Positions 38,410-47,895 of a stretch of DNA of 64,000 nt are shown in pieces (the first letter of the stretch is position 1; each line of letters opens with the position of its first letter). The stretch comes from Idiomarina sp. GTDB lineage: Bacteria > Pseudomonadota > Gammaproteobacteria > Enterobacterales > Alteromonadaceae. The stretch is from positions 496,001 to 560,000 of the forward strand of contig JAIUMU010000001.1 of NCBI GenBank assembly GCA_022565355.1. The letters run 5' to 3'. A program made the translations under genes and the position numbers. The notes under the pieces were generated by a model, which was given only the letters and a program-made list of their open reading frames with translations, ran no database searches and had not been told where the DNA came from.

Positions 38410-39282
38410 ATGACAAAGATTTGGCAAGGCATTAGCGAATTTACTGCTGTTGCGGATACCGGTAGCTTCACTGAGGCTGCTAAACGTTTGCAGATATCGG
38501 TAGCGCAGGTGAGCCGAAACATTAGTGAATTAGAGCATCGCTTGGATATTAAATTGCTGTACCGCTCTACTCGCAAAGTAAGTTTAAGCGAGGAAGGTGC
38601 ACTTTACCTGCAGCATTGCCGGAACCTTGTTAGTAGCCTAGATGAAGCGAATCGCACTATTACTAATTTAAAGGCAACGCCGCGCGGGCTATTAAAGATC
38701 ACCGCACCGGTGTATTACGGCGAATATCACCTAGCTCCATTACTCAACGAGTTTTTAGCTATCTATCCGGAAGTTGAACTTGATTTACACCTTACCAATA
38801 ATAAGCTCGATCTCATTCAAGGTGGCTTTGATTTAGCAATTCGTCTTGGCCAATTAGAAAGCTCTTCATTGATTGCCAAACGCTTAGCAAACCGAACTCA
38901 GCATATTGTTGCTGCGCCAAGTTACCTAGCAAGCAAGGGTAAACCTTACACTATCGCCGATTTACATCAGCACCAGTGCTTAGTGGGAAGTGTGGAAGGA
39001 TGGCGCCTACGCGATAGTACCGGTAAAACTGTACTCACCAAACCTAAAGGCCGAATGCGCTGTAACAGCGGCCCCACGCTATTAAATGCGGCGATACAAG
39101 GATTGGGGTTAGTGCAGTTACCTGATTATTATGTACAAAGCGCGCTAAGCAAAGGCCGTTTAGTAGCAGTACTGGAAGATTTTCGTTTACCCGATGATGG
39201 CATTTGGGCGGTGTACCCGCAAAATAGGCATCTCTCAGCAAAAGTACGCCGGCTGGTAGAATTCCTTGCTACGCGTTTGTAA
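38410..39282 (+). CDS. LysR-family regulator divergent from adhC-fghA
   Basis: A 290-residue transcription factor. The winged HTH covers about residues 1-60 (FTAVADTGSFTEAAKRLQISVAQVSRNISELEHRL), and a periplasmic-binding-like effector domain fills the rest. The closest named group is the CrgA/DsdC-like LTTR subfamily with the LDLHLTNNKLDLIQGGFDLAIRLG motif. Its divergent placement suggests it controls adhC-fghA, perhaps in response to formaldehyde or a glutathione adduct. That is inference from position only. Confidence 0.88.
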   Translation: MTKIWQGISEFTAVADTGSFTEAAKRLQISVAQVSRNISELEHRLDIKLLYRSTRKVSLSEEGALYLQHCRNLVSSLDEANRTITNLKATPRGLLKITAPVYYGEYHLAPLLNEFLAIYPEVELDLHLTNNKLDLIQGGFDLAIRLGQLESSSLIAKRLANRTQHIVAAPSYLASKGKPYTIADLHQHQCLVGSVEGWRLRDSTGKTVLTKPKGRMRCNSGPTLLNAAIQGLGLVQLPDYYVQSALSKGRLVAVLEDFRLPDDGIWAVYPQNRHLSAKVRRLVEFLATRL

Positions 39283-39303
39283 CTCTGCGAGTTCATACGC
39301 CTC

Positions 39304-41031
39304 TCACAGTATCGACTGCAACCATGTGCGCATTGGCTCTGGCCGGTGCAAATAGTAGCCCTGAAACTGATCTACACCCTTACTTTGTAAATATGTAAAC
39401 TGCGCCGCTGTTTCGATACCCTCCGCAACAGTGTGCATACCCAAGCTCTGTCCCATCATAATAATAGTATCCAACAAGGCTTTACCGCGCTCACCTTGCA
39501 TACCAGCAACCACAAACTGACGATCGATCTTCACTTCAGTAACCGGAATCCATTGCAGGCGCTTTAGATTTGAATAGCCGGTTCCAAAATCATCTACAGA
39601 GAAGCGCACACCGAGCTGCGATAATTCGTCCATCACTGCTTTCACTTTAATAATGTCATGGATTAATAGATTCTCAGTTATCTCGATGGTTAGCTGCTGT
39701 AAATTTGCATTTTCCTCGAGAAAGATAGCTTGCAAGGTTGCCGTGAAGTTTTCATGCATGAATTGTCGAGGGCTAACATTCATGGCGATATTTAGGTGCC
39801 AGTTATCGGGTTGCAGCGCACATATAACCTGCGCTACCTTACGTGCAACAACCCAGCCGATATCATTAATGATTCCAAGACGCTCAGCCAAAGGAATGAA
39901 CACATCTGGCGCTATTACTTTTTCTTGTAGGCGCCAGCGCACAAGCGCTTCCGCAGAAACAACCTTACCGTTACTATCCACCTTGCTTTGTAACCAACAT
40001 TCGAATTGATTCTTCTGTAGTGCTCGGCGTAATTGTTGTTCAAGCTCAAACTCTTGTACAACTTGTTCTGTCATTACCTCGCGGTACACAGAAAATTGAT
40101 CTCTACCTCTCATTTTTGCTTGGTGAACAGCAGTTTCTGCATGCGTCACCACTTCACTCGAGTTCGCACCCTTTCGGCCTCGCGCTACCCCAACGCTTGC
40201 AGTAAGCAAGTAATGCCGGCTATTTACCACGATTTCTTCGCGCAACATTGCCAACAATCGGCGCATCTGCCTTGCATCAAAATCTAAGGTTTCGTTTGTA
40301 GAAACCTCCATGCCTATCCAAAAGCGATCTTCGATATCTTTCGCAACCACACCATTAAACTCTGTTGCAAATTCGCTAATACGTGCAGCCAAAACACGCA
40401 AAACTTGCTCGCCCTCACTCTCGCTTACAGCCACATTTATACGATTAAAAAAATCCATGTTCACGGCCATTACAGATACATCTGAATACTGTAATTGATG
40501 CTGCATCAACTTCATGAAATTCAATCGATTCGGCAAATTCGTATTGGCATCATATAATGAGAGAGTTTGAATTGTATTTTCCGCTTTACGACGATCTGAA
40601 ATGTCACGAATCGACGCTATATAACGGGGAATTCCCTCCCAAGTGGTACAATTTAGGCCTATCGTAATTGGGAATAGCTCACCATTTTTATGCGCACCCT
40701 CTAATTCACGTAAACGACCCAACACTTTCGCATTGGCCGCTTGTAGCGGGTTTTGCATAAACTGATCATGCTGCTTTGCTAGCGAACGCGGCATCAGTAT
40801 GGCAACATTTTTGCCAAGCACTTCGCTTTTCTCGTAGCCGAATAATATCTCTGCCGCGCGGTTAAAATCTTGAATAATTCCGCGTATACAAGTAACCACC
40901 ACCGCATCAAATATGCTATCAAGTACATCGCGCAACCTTTGCTCATTATCAACTACCGTTGTAGTTGCCGTGTCTATCCCCACGGATACTTCCATCTCTG
41001 CGGCACGTGCTAATATCGATCTCTTATGCAT
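39304..41031 (-). CDS. PAS-GGDEF-EAL protein, probable c-di-GMP phosphodiesterase
   Basis: About 575 residues. The PAS domain (about 30-150) includes DVLDSIFDAVVV and FNRAAEILFGYEKSEVLGKNV, followed by a PAC-like stretch ending RYIASIRDISDRRKAE. The GGDEF domain is badly degenerate, with DIEDRFW at the signature position. The EAL domain keeps SAEALVRW, EITENLL, DDFGTGYSNL and KIDRQFV, so it should degrade c-di-GMP. ATG at 41031 is preferred to the TTG at 41037, but no good ribosome site is seen. It is convergent with the LysR gene and lies downstream of cydC on the same strand. Confidence 0.85.
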   Translation of the reverse strand: MHKRSILARAAEMEVSVGIDTATTTVVDNEQRLRDVLDSIFDAVVVTCIRGIIQDFNRAAEILFGYEKSEVLGKNVAILMPRSLAKQHDQFMQNPLQAANAKVLGRLRELEGAHKNGELFPITIGLNCTTWEGIPRYIASIRDISDRRKAENTIQTLSLYDANTNLPNRLNFMKLMQHQLQYSDVSVMAVNMDFFNRINVAVSESEGEQVLRVLAARISEFATEFNGVVAKDIEDRFWIGMEVSTNETLDFDARQMRRLLAMLREEIVVNSRHYLLTASVGVARGRKGANSSEVVTHAETAVHQAKMRGRDQFSVYREVMTEQVVQEFELEQQLRRALQKNQFECWLQSKVDSNGKVVSAEALVRWRLQEKVIAPDVFIPLAERLGIINDIGWVVARKVAQVICALQPDNWHLNIAMNVSPRQFMHENFTATLQAIFLEENANLQQLTIEITENLLIHDIIKVKAVMDELSQLGVRFSVDDFGTGYSNLKRLQWIPVTEVKIDRQFVVAGMQGERGKALLDTIIMMGQSLGMHTVAEGIETAAQFTYLQSKGVDQFQGYYLHRPEPMRTWLQSIL

Positions 41032-41138
41032 CGTCAACTAAATAAATACTCACAGTGCTATTACATTGAAAAGGGATACTGCGATGCTAAGGGAGTTTCC
41101 AACTTAGCGCTACCTCTATGATCATGCTCATAGTTGAT

Positions 41139-42743
41139 CTAGCGTAAAGAAAGCTTAGAAAGGTTATGTTCTTTGATACACCACTGGGCATCAGCCTCAG
41201 GCAATGCTTGCATGCTATGGCCAAGCACCAGCGCCGTGCGGTTTACTAACCACTTATTTAGATTCTGCAGAACCTGAGTGCGCGTATTGTTATCAAGCCC
41301 AGTGCAGGGTTCATCCAGTACTACCAATTGGGGATTTTGTAAGTACAATCTTGCCAACATTAAACGCCGTGCCTGACCACCAGAAATGGCGATGCCGCCA
41401 GTACCTACCCAGGTATGCAACTGCTCTGGCATTGCCTTAACTTCTTCGTGCAAAACCGCAAACTCCAACGCTTGCCAGAGCTGGGCCTCAGAAGCCTGAG
41501 GGGCCGCAACCTGTAAATTCGTAGCAATAGTGCCAGCCAACACTAGATTCGCTTGCGGCACATAGCCGAGCTGCGCTAACCATTGTTGCTGATGTTGGCA
41601 CTGTAGCTCATCAGCCAAGGTGAACTGCCAATTTGGCTCCTGAATAATTCCTACCAATGCCTGCGCAATGCTGCTTTTACCCGAACCTGAGGCACCAATT
41701 ATCGCGGTTACTGTATTGTTCTGAAGCGCAATATTAAATGCGCTTAAGCGCAGTGAACTTGGTGGTAACGTGGGCTCTTGCTGCATGTTCAACAAGCGCT
41801 GGCGCGCTTCCGCAACTAAGCCAGCCTGAGTAGATTGTTCGGCCAGTGGGCCGAGCACTTCCAGTAAGGCTAAAATTGCCAATGCTTGCATCACCACAAC
41901 AGGCAAGCTCATCAACCCATCTTGATACGCCAGCAAACCCGCTAACAATGTGATTAAGGCTAATAATTGCAGTGCGCCCATAACGATACTTTCTAGAATA
42001 CTCGCTAGGCGTAACCGTTTATTTTGCAACTTATTTAGCGCGGTTCCTTGCCCGGCAATCTGCATGGCATGCGTTTGCCAGCGTTGCGCGGCATATAATT
42101 CGGCAAAACCCTCGTAGAAATCCATGCTGCTTTGCCGAAACTCGCTACTTTGCTCTACTTCTGCGCGGCCAGTACGGTAGGTTTTTGCTCGCGCAAAAGG
42201 CACTGCTAAAGCCCATACAGCGCAGAATACAAGCACGCATAACAGCACTAACCAAGGCATTACATGCACGCTGAAAATGGTAATTAAAACTAACACGGCA
42301 AATAACGCTAGCGCGGCAGCCAATGGCGGCGCAATAAGGCGCAAGTACCAGCTATCAAGGGTGTTTAAATCCTGCGTTAGCCTTTGCAATATTGTGGCAG
42401 TGCGTAGGCGTGCAAAGTTGGCAGGCGCACGTTCGCTAAGCTGAGCAAACATTTGCATTCGCCACCAGGCTTGTACCCGCAATACCGCATTATGATGAGT
42501 AACCCGCTCAAAATAACGGGCTACTGTTCGTAATAATGCGAAAAAGCGAATTCCCGTGCCGGGCGTGAAAATATCCAGTACTGCGAACAAGCCCGCGGCT
42601 GTGGCTAAACCCGTAAGTGCTGCTGCGGTAATAAACCAACCCGACAAGGCCAACAACGCAATACCGGAAAGCACCGTAAGTAGAAAGAATACGAAGCCCA
42701 GCAGTAGGCTTCGGCGATATCGCTTAAAGCCCTCACGAAACAT
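41139..42743 (-). CDS. cydC: Cysteine/glutathione ABC exporter subunit CydC
   Basis: A 534-residue half-transporter: six-helix membrane domain, then an ABC ATPase with Walker A GASGSGKSSIAQ, signature ISGGQARRLMLARLYL and Walker B LVVLDEPCTGLD. With CydD it exports cysteine and glutathione to the periplasm, which is required for cytochrome bd assembly. ATG at 42743 has GGAG 7 bases upstream and overlaps the cydD stop by 11 bases. Last gene of the cyd operon. Confidence 0.9.
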   Translation of the reverse strand: MFREGFKRYRRSLLLGFVFFLLTVLSGIALLALSGWFITAAALTGLATAAGLFAVLDIFTPGTGIRFFALLRTVARYFERVTHHNAVLRVQAWWRMQMFAQLSERAPANFARLRTATILQRLTQDLNTLDSWYLRLIAPPLAAALALFAVLVLITIFSVHVMPWLVLLCVLVFCAVWALAVPFARAKTYRTGRAEVEQSSEFRQSSMDFYEGFAELYAAQRWQTHAMQIAGQGTALNKLQNKRLRLASILESIVMGALQLLALITLLAGLLAYQDGLMSLPVVVMQALAILALLEVLGPLAEQSTQAGLVAEARQRLLNMQQEPTLPPSSLRLSAFNIALQNNTVTAIIGASGSGKSSIAQALVGIIQEPNWQFTLADELQCQHQQQWLAQLGYVPQANLVLAGTIATNLQVAAPQASEAQLWQALEFAVLHEEVKAMPEQLHTWVGTGGIAISGGQARRLMLARLYLQNPQLVVLDEPCTGLDNNTRTQVLQNLNKWLVNRTALVLGHSMQALPEADAQWCIKEHNLSKLSLR

Positions 42744-44478
42744 AGGGTTGCTCCTTGGCTGCGGCGTTGTGTTCGGCACTCGCCAACATATGCACGGTAC
42801 GCTGCGCTACGCTATCGAAGTGATCACTATGGGTAGCAATTACCATACTCATGCCCTGCTCTTGCAAATACTGCACCGTGCGCACGATATACAGCGCCGA
42901 TTCATCATCTAAGGCTGCCGATGGTTCATCTAACAGAATAAGCCGTGGTTGTAGCCCTGAACGCAGAGCAAATAACCAGCGCGCTAAGGTTAAGCGCTTC
43001 GCTTCGCCACCCGATACCCCGGCACCATTCTCGCCAATTACCGTATCGATGCCCTGTGGTAAGCGTTCAATGAGCGGTATCAACCCCATTTGTTCTAGTA
43101 TCTGCATTAAAAGGGCTTCATCCGCTATGGCAAATAATTGCAAATTTTCACGAATAGAACCGTGGATAAGCCAAGCGCTTTGTGGCACATACGCTAGCGG
43201 GCTTTGGTTAAGATTGCCTTGCATTCCCGGAAGTAAACCGGCTATCAGTTGCAGCACAGTGCTTTTCCCTGCCCCAGACGGGCCTTTGAGCAAGAGTGTT
43301 TCACCGGCATGTAGCTGCAAAGCGGGTATCTGCAAATGCTGTTGTCGTTGCGCGTAGTTGAACGTAAACGCGGACGTAGCTAACAGAGGCTGTTCAACCT
43401 TAATTGCATCAAGCTTATTAGTATCTACCGCCACGGCTTTTGCAGCAGCTTTAACACTTGCTGCGCTTGCGTTAGCCGCTGGTTCATATTGGCGACAAAG
43501 AATACTAGCGGCGCCCAGTGCAGCGGCACGATCATGATAGAACTGGGAAAGTGTTCGTAATGGTTGGAAGAACTCTGGTGCTAACAACAGAATAAACAAT
43601 CCAGAGAATAACGTGAGTTGGCTTCCAGGCCCTACTTCGTAATAACCTAACAACGAAAAGCCGATATAGATTGCGATTGCTGCAATGGCAATGGCGGCAA
43701 AAAACTCCAACACCGCAGAAGATAAAAAGGCTACCTTCAATGTTTTCATATTTAACTGCCGATATTCATCACTAGCCGAGGCCACTTGTTGTTGCGCACT
43801 CGGGATTTTTCGGAGTAAAAATAACAGCGTTAAATTACGTACCCGATCAATAAATAAACTGGCGAGGCGTTGCACCGAAATCGCATGTTGTTGGTGAATC
43901 CGTTCCGCTCCCATGCCCACCAAGGCCATGAAAATCGGAATTAATGGCGCACTGATCAGCAAAAATAAGCCCGCCAACCAATTCAAATAAAACACCACAA
44001 TTAAGATCACTAGAGGTTGCCACGCAGCCAACCAAATTTGTGGCAGGTAACGGCCGTAATAACCCGCTAAATTTGCTACCGGCTCCACGATATCGTTGGC
44101 CGCACTAGCATCACGTAAATGTTGCCAGTTGCCGGAACCCATTTGCTGTTGCCAAAACCGCAGTAATCCATTGCGGGCAGCATTTTGAGCTTGTTCCGCC
44201 GTGTTATGCGAGAAGTAATGTTGCAGTGCATTTGTGGCCACACGCGTGCCGATAGCAAATACAGCAAGCCCAATGAACGGCCATAGCACATCGATACGTG
44301 CGCCTGCCAAAACGCTGTGCACCAACCAAGCAAATATGCCCATCTGTGCAACCAACGCTATCGCATGCACACTACCAAACACCTTTGCCCACAACAAAGA
44401 GCGGCCGGTGGCCGCTCTTAACGATGTTAAGTAATGTTTCTCAGCCGCAAAGCTGCCTTGTTTTTTAATGGTAGCCAA
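42733..44478 (-). CDS. cydD: Cysteine/glutathione ABC exporter subunit CydD
   Basis: A 581-residue half-transporter paired with CydC. The membrane domain covers about residues 20-320. The ATPase shows Walker A GPSGAGKSTVLQ, signature VSGGEAKRLTLARWLF and Walker B LILLDEPSAALDDES. It starts at TTG (44478), which overlaps the end of cydB by 14 bases, and no ATG fits before the conserved region. Overlap on both sides indicates translational coupling along the operon. Confidence 0.9.
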   Translation of the reverse strand: MATIKKQGSFAAEKHYLTSLRAATGRSLLWAKVFGSVHAIALVAQMGIFAWLVHSVLAGARIDVLWPFIGLAVFAIGTRVATNALQHYFSHNTAEQAQNAARNGLLRFWQQQMGSGNWQHLRDASAANDIVEPVANLAGYYGRYLPQIWLAAWQPLVILIVVFYLNWLAGLFLLISAPLIPIFMALVGMGAERIHQQHAISVQRLASLFIDRVRNLTLLFLLRKIPSAQQQVASASDEYRQLNMKTLKVAFLSSAVLEFFAAIAIAAIAIYIGFSLLGYYEVGPGSQLTLFSGLFILLLAPEFFQPLRTLSQFYHDRAAALGAASILCRQYEPAANASAASVKAAAKAVAVDTNKLDAIKVEQPLLATSAFTFNYAQRQQHLQIPALQLHAGETLLLKGPSGAGKSTVLQLIAGLLPGMQGNLNQSPLAYVPQSAWLIHGSIRENLQLFAIADEALLMQILEQMGLIPLIERLPQGIDTVIGENGAGVSGGEAKRLTLARWLFALRSGLQPRLILLDEPSAALDDESALYIVRTVQYLQEQGMSMVIATHSDHFDSVAQRTVHMLASAEHNAAAKEQPYVS

Positions 44479-45472
44479 CGCCTGCTTTCACCTTGCCGCG
44501 GAATACCCAGTATGTCCATGCGGTGTACACCAATACAATCGGAATAACGAACAACAACCCAAGCAACAAGAATAGTTGTGATTCATGCGCTGATGCAGCA
44601 TCCCATAGGGTGTAATCTGGTGGCACTACATACGGGAACTTACTCGCTAGCAACCCTAAATAAGTAAAAATGAACATGCCCATGGTGGCTACGAACGGCG
44701 AACCATCTCTGCGCTGGTGTAAAGAGCGCACCAACCAAATTGCGCATAACAAGGTTAATACCGGGAATGCCCAGATGTAGCTAATACTGCTAAACCAGCG
44801 TTCCGCCACAAACGGATCCACAAACGGAGTCCATACACTAATTACACCAAATACTACCAACACTGCAATTAGCAACCATGGGGTGATTTTAAACGCCCAA
44901 TCCTGAATGCTACCTTCCGATTTCATGATCAGCCAAGTAGCGCCCAATAGTGCATATCCAGCCACCAAGCCTAAACCAGTAAGCACTGTGAAAGGCGTAA
45001 GCCAATCAAACGCACCGCCTACATAGGCCATGTTTTCCACATTAAAGCCCTGAATATAGGCACCTACCACAGCACCTTGCGCAAACGCAGCTACCGTAGA
45101 ACCGATCGCAAACGACCAGTTCCATAAGTACTTTGACGTACGAGCTTTGAAGCGAAACTCAAAAGCAATACCACGGAAAATAAGCCCGGCTAACAACAAA
45201 AATACCCCGATGTACAGCGCCGGTAAGAACACCGCATAAACCAGCGGAAAGGCAGCGAGTAAGCCGGCACCGCCGAGGATCAGCCAGGTTTCGTTACCAT
45301 CCCAAACGGGAGCTACTGAATTCATCATCACATCACGGGCATCCTCACTTGGCGCAAAGGGGAATAACACCCCTAAGCCCAAATCGAAGCCATCCATCAA
45401 CACATACATGATAACGCCAAAGGCAATAATGCCAGCCCAAATAATGGTTAAATCAAATACTGGTTCACTCAT
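44465..45472 (-). CDS. cydB: Cytochrome bd ubiquinol oxidase subunit II
   Basis: A 335-residue inner-membrane protein with eight or more helices. It begins with IIWAGIIAFGVIMYVLMDGFDLGLGVLFPF and contains VWDGNETWLILGGAGLLAAFP, the conserved CydB/CioB block. It pairs with CydA in the quinol oxidase. The ATG overlaps the cydA stop as ATGA (45469-45472), so translation is coupled. No cydX gene follows, because cydD overlaps directly. Confidence 0.93.
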   Translation of the reverse strand: MSEPVFDLTIIWAGIIAFGVIMYVLMDGFDLGLGVLFPFAPSEDARDVMMNSVAPVWDGNETWLILGGAGLLAAFPLVYAVFLPALYIGVFLLLAGLIFRGIAFEFRFKARTSKYLWNWSFAIGSTVAAFAQGAVVGAYIQGFNVENMAYVGGAFDWLTPFTVLTGLGLVAGYALLGATWLIMKSEGSIQDWAFKITPWLLIAVLVVFGVISVWTPFVDPFVAERWFSSISYIWAFPVLTLLCAIWLVRSLHQRRDGSPFVATMGMFIFTYLGLLASKFPYVVPPDYTLWDAASAHESQLFLLLGLLFVIPIVLVYTAWTYWVFRGKVKAGVGYH

Positions 45473-46872
45473 TGTTGTGGCTCCTCTTCCCATGATGCAC
45501 TTGCACCAGATAATGGGCGTTTTGCACGTTGATTCTGATCAGCAGTGGTCATTTCATGCTCTGGCGGTAATCCTACTCGTAGCACCCGCATTAAGTAGTA
45601 CAAACCGGCAGCGAATACCACAGTATACACAGCAACGTAGCCGATGAGGGTAAACAGCGCCATGCCGCCTGTTAGCGAAGGTGTTAACCCTTCTGCGTGG
45701 GTCATTACACCGTATATAAGCCACGGAGCCCTACCCACTTCAGTAACAAACCAACCTGCCAGCACCGCAATGAATGGGGTAATGGCCATGAAGCGCATAC
45801 CTTGTAAGAACCAAGGCGTGGTTGCATACGCGCCTTTGCGGCGCAGAATTAATCCGGCTAATGCAAACAGCACCATCAAAATCCCGATGCCCACCATGAT
45901 CCGGAATGACCAGAACACAATTGCTACCGGTGGTTGCTCATCTTGTGGCACTTCATTCAACCCAGGAACTTCACCATCCCAATCGTGGGTGAGAATGTAG
46001 CTTGCTAAGCGCGGTATACCAATTTCAAAATGATTGGTTTGCGCCTCTTGGTCTGGAATGGCAAATAACAACAATGGCGCACCGCGTTGTGTTTCCCATA
46101 CGCCTTCCATTGCTGCCACTTTCATTGGTTGATGCTCAAAGGTATTTAAACCATGAATATCTCCCACCACCACTTGTGCTGGGGCGATAATAAGAATCAG
46201 CCATAACGACATCGAAAAAGCCCGCTTGTGAATTTCGGCATCTTTCTTTTTCAGCAAATACCATGCACTCACACCTGCAACCACAAACGCACCGGTTAAG
46301 AACGAGGCGAGGGCCATATGGAAGAAGCGCGGTGCTAAGCTGGCATTAAATATTGCATCGAACCAACTGGTTACATGCACTAAACCATCGCGTAGCTCAT
46401 AACCACCCGGTGTTTGCATCCAACTATTTGCGGAAAGAATCCAGAACGAGGAGATAAAGGTACCCACTGCCACCATAATAGCCGACATAAAGTGCACACC
46501 CTGTGGAACCTTGCCGCGGCCAAACAACAGCACACCCAAGAACGCCGCTTCTAAAAAGAATGCGGTTACCACCTCGTAACTGAGAATTGGCCCAAGAAAG
46601 TTTGCTCCTGCGTATGAAAATGCGCTCCAGTTAGTACCAAACTGGAACGCCATCACGATGCCAGAAACAACCCCCATCCCGAATACAACAGCAAATACCT
46701 GAATCCAGAAACGCGACAAACGCTCCCAAACTGGATTGCGGGTGTACCATGAAAGCCCTTCAAGAAAGGCGATAAACGAGGCTAGGCCTATTGTAAACAC
46801 TGGGAATATAGCGTGGAAGGAAACTACAAAAGCGAATTGAATTCGCGAGAGTAAGAGCGGATCTAGATCCAT
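45469..46872 (-). CDS. cydA: Cytochrome bd ubiquinol oxidase subunit I, short Q-loop (CioA) type
   Basis: A 467-residue haem-binding subunit that oxidises ubiquinol and reduces oxygen in the inner membrane. His20 in SFHAIFPVFT is the haem ligand near the N-terminus. FHMALASF supplies another histidine, and GWFVTEVGRAPW is the conserved quinol-site motif. After GDIHGLNTFEHQPMKVAAMEG the Q-loop is short. That is the feature of the cyanide-insensitive Cio subgroup, in contrast to the 522-residue E. coli CydA. GGAG lies 6 bases before the ATG and abuts a perfect palindrome. Confidence 0.93.
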   Translation of the reverse strand: MDLDPLLLSRIQFAFVVSFHAIFPVFTIGLASFIAFLEGLSWYTRNPVWERLSRFWIQVFAVVFGMGVVSGIVMAFQFGTNWSAFSYAGANFLGPILSYEVVTAFFLEAAFLGVLLFGRGKVPQGVHFMSAIMVAVGTFISSFWILSANSWMQTPGGYELRDGLVHVTSWFDAIFNASLAPRFFHMALASFLTGAFVVAGVSAWYLLKKKDAEIHKRAFSMSLWLILIIAPAQVVVGDIHGLNTFEHQPMKVAAMEGVWETQRGAPLLLFAIPDQEAQTNHFEIGIPRLASYILTHDWDGEVPGLNEVPQDEQPPVAIVFWSFRIMVGIGILMVLFALAGLILRRKGAYATTPWFLQGMRFMAITPFIAVLAGWFVTEVGRAPWLIYGVMTHAEGLTPSLTGGMALFTLIGYVAVYTVVFAAGLYYLMRVLRVGLPPEHEMTTADQNQRAKRPLSGASASWEEEPQQ

Positions 46873-46883
46873 GGTGTGGCTCC

Positions 46884-46897
46884 TTAGGTATACCTAA
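46884..46897 (-). promoter_or_regulatory. 14-bp palindrome abutting the cydA ribosome-binding site
   Basis: TTAGGTATACCTAA is a perfect palindrome that directly precedes the GGAG of cydA. It could be an operator or an mRNA hairpin next to the ribosome site. It does not match the FNR or ArcA consensus. Confidence 0.55.
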
Positions 46898-47008
46898 TTA
46901 ACACTAACTAAATACTACATGTGAGTACTATACGCTTGTTACGCTTATATAAAAGTACTTCAAAGTGTGGCAAATTAGCACAAGGTAATATTAGATACGG
47001 GAGTAGGC

Positions 47009-47881
47009 ATGAACGGATTAGATTTTCAGGTAAAAGCCTTTCTAGATGATGATAGCGAAACCTTTAGTTACGTTGTATACGAAGGCTCAGGGAAATATGG
47101 GGTAATTATTGATCCGGTACTTGATTTTGATCCGAAAGCCGGCATTACAAGCACACGCAGTGCTGAAGAAATTCTCACCTTCGTACGCGAGCAAAAACTT
47201 ACCATTCCATGGATTCTAGAAACCCACGCTCATGCAGATCACCTCTCAGCAGCGCCATTTTTGCGCGATGCCTTACATGCCAAAATAGGCATTGGTACGC
47301 ATATCACTAAAGTACAAAGCATATTTAAAGATGTGTTTAATCTAGAGAAAGAATTTCTACCCAACGGGGAGCAATTTGATGCTCTATTCGCCGATGGCGA
47401 TACGTTTGCTGTGGGCAGTTTAAATTTCCAAGTAATTCACAGCCCTGGCCATACGCCGGCAGACCTGGCTTATTTCATTAATGGCAAAGCACTGTTCGTT
47501 GGCGATACCATGTTTTTGCCCGATGTGGGTACCGCACGTTGTGATTTCCCCGGCGGTAGCGCGGCCACACTATTTAACTCCATCAGAAAGCTGCTGAGTT
47601 ACCCAGATAAAACACAAATCTTTATCTGCCATGATTATCCACCAGCAGGCCGAGCACACCAATTTGTAACCACTGTTGCAGAGCAACGGGCAAATAACAT
47701 TCACGTGCGTGACGATGTTACCGCAGCGGAGTTTGTGCGTATGCGCGAAGAACGGGATGCCACTCTAGAAATGCCTCGTTTGATTTTGCCGGCAATTCAG
47801 GTGAATATCCGTGCTGGTGAAATGCCTCCTGCGGAAGATAATGGCACTGTGTATTTAAAAATTCCGCTGAATCAACTATAA
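47009..47881 (+). CDS. MBL-fold persulfide dioxygenase-like protein
   Basis: A 290-residue metallo-beta-lactamase-fold protein of the ETHE1/Blh group, which oxidises glutathione persulfide to sulfite using one iron. Metal-binding HAHADH occupies residues 73-78, with SPGHTPADLAYF, FVGDTMF and ICHDYPPAGR as later ligands. No rhodanese domain is fused. GGGAG lies 7 bases before the ATG. It is divergent from the bd oxidase operon and 14 bases upstream of a methyltransferase gene. A glyoxalase II role is less likely given the ETHE1-like GTARCDFPGGSA block. Confidence 0.85.
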   Translation: MNGLDFQVKAFLDDDSETFSYVVYEGSGKYGVIIDPVLDFDPKAGITSTRSAEEILTFVREQKLTIPWILETHAHADHLSAAPFLRDALHAKIGIGTHITKVQSIFKDVFNLEKEFLPNGEQFDALFADGDTFAVGSLNFQVIHSPGHTPADLAYFINGKALFVGDTMFLPDVGTARCDFPGGSAATLFNSIRKLLSYPDKTQIFICHDYPPAGRAHQFVTTVAEQRANNIHVRDDVTAAEFVRMREERDATLEMPRLILPAIQVNIRAGEMPPAEDNGTVYLKIPLNQL

Positions 47882-47895
47882 AAAGTGAGTTCAAT

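Noticed and set aside
41038..41138. Small gene between cydC and the PAS protein gene
   Set aside because: No frame longer than a few codons with a ribosome site; probably leader sequence.
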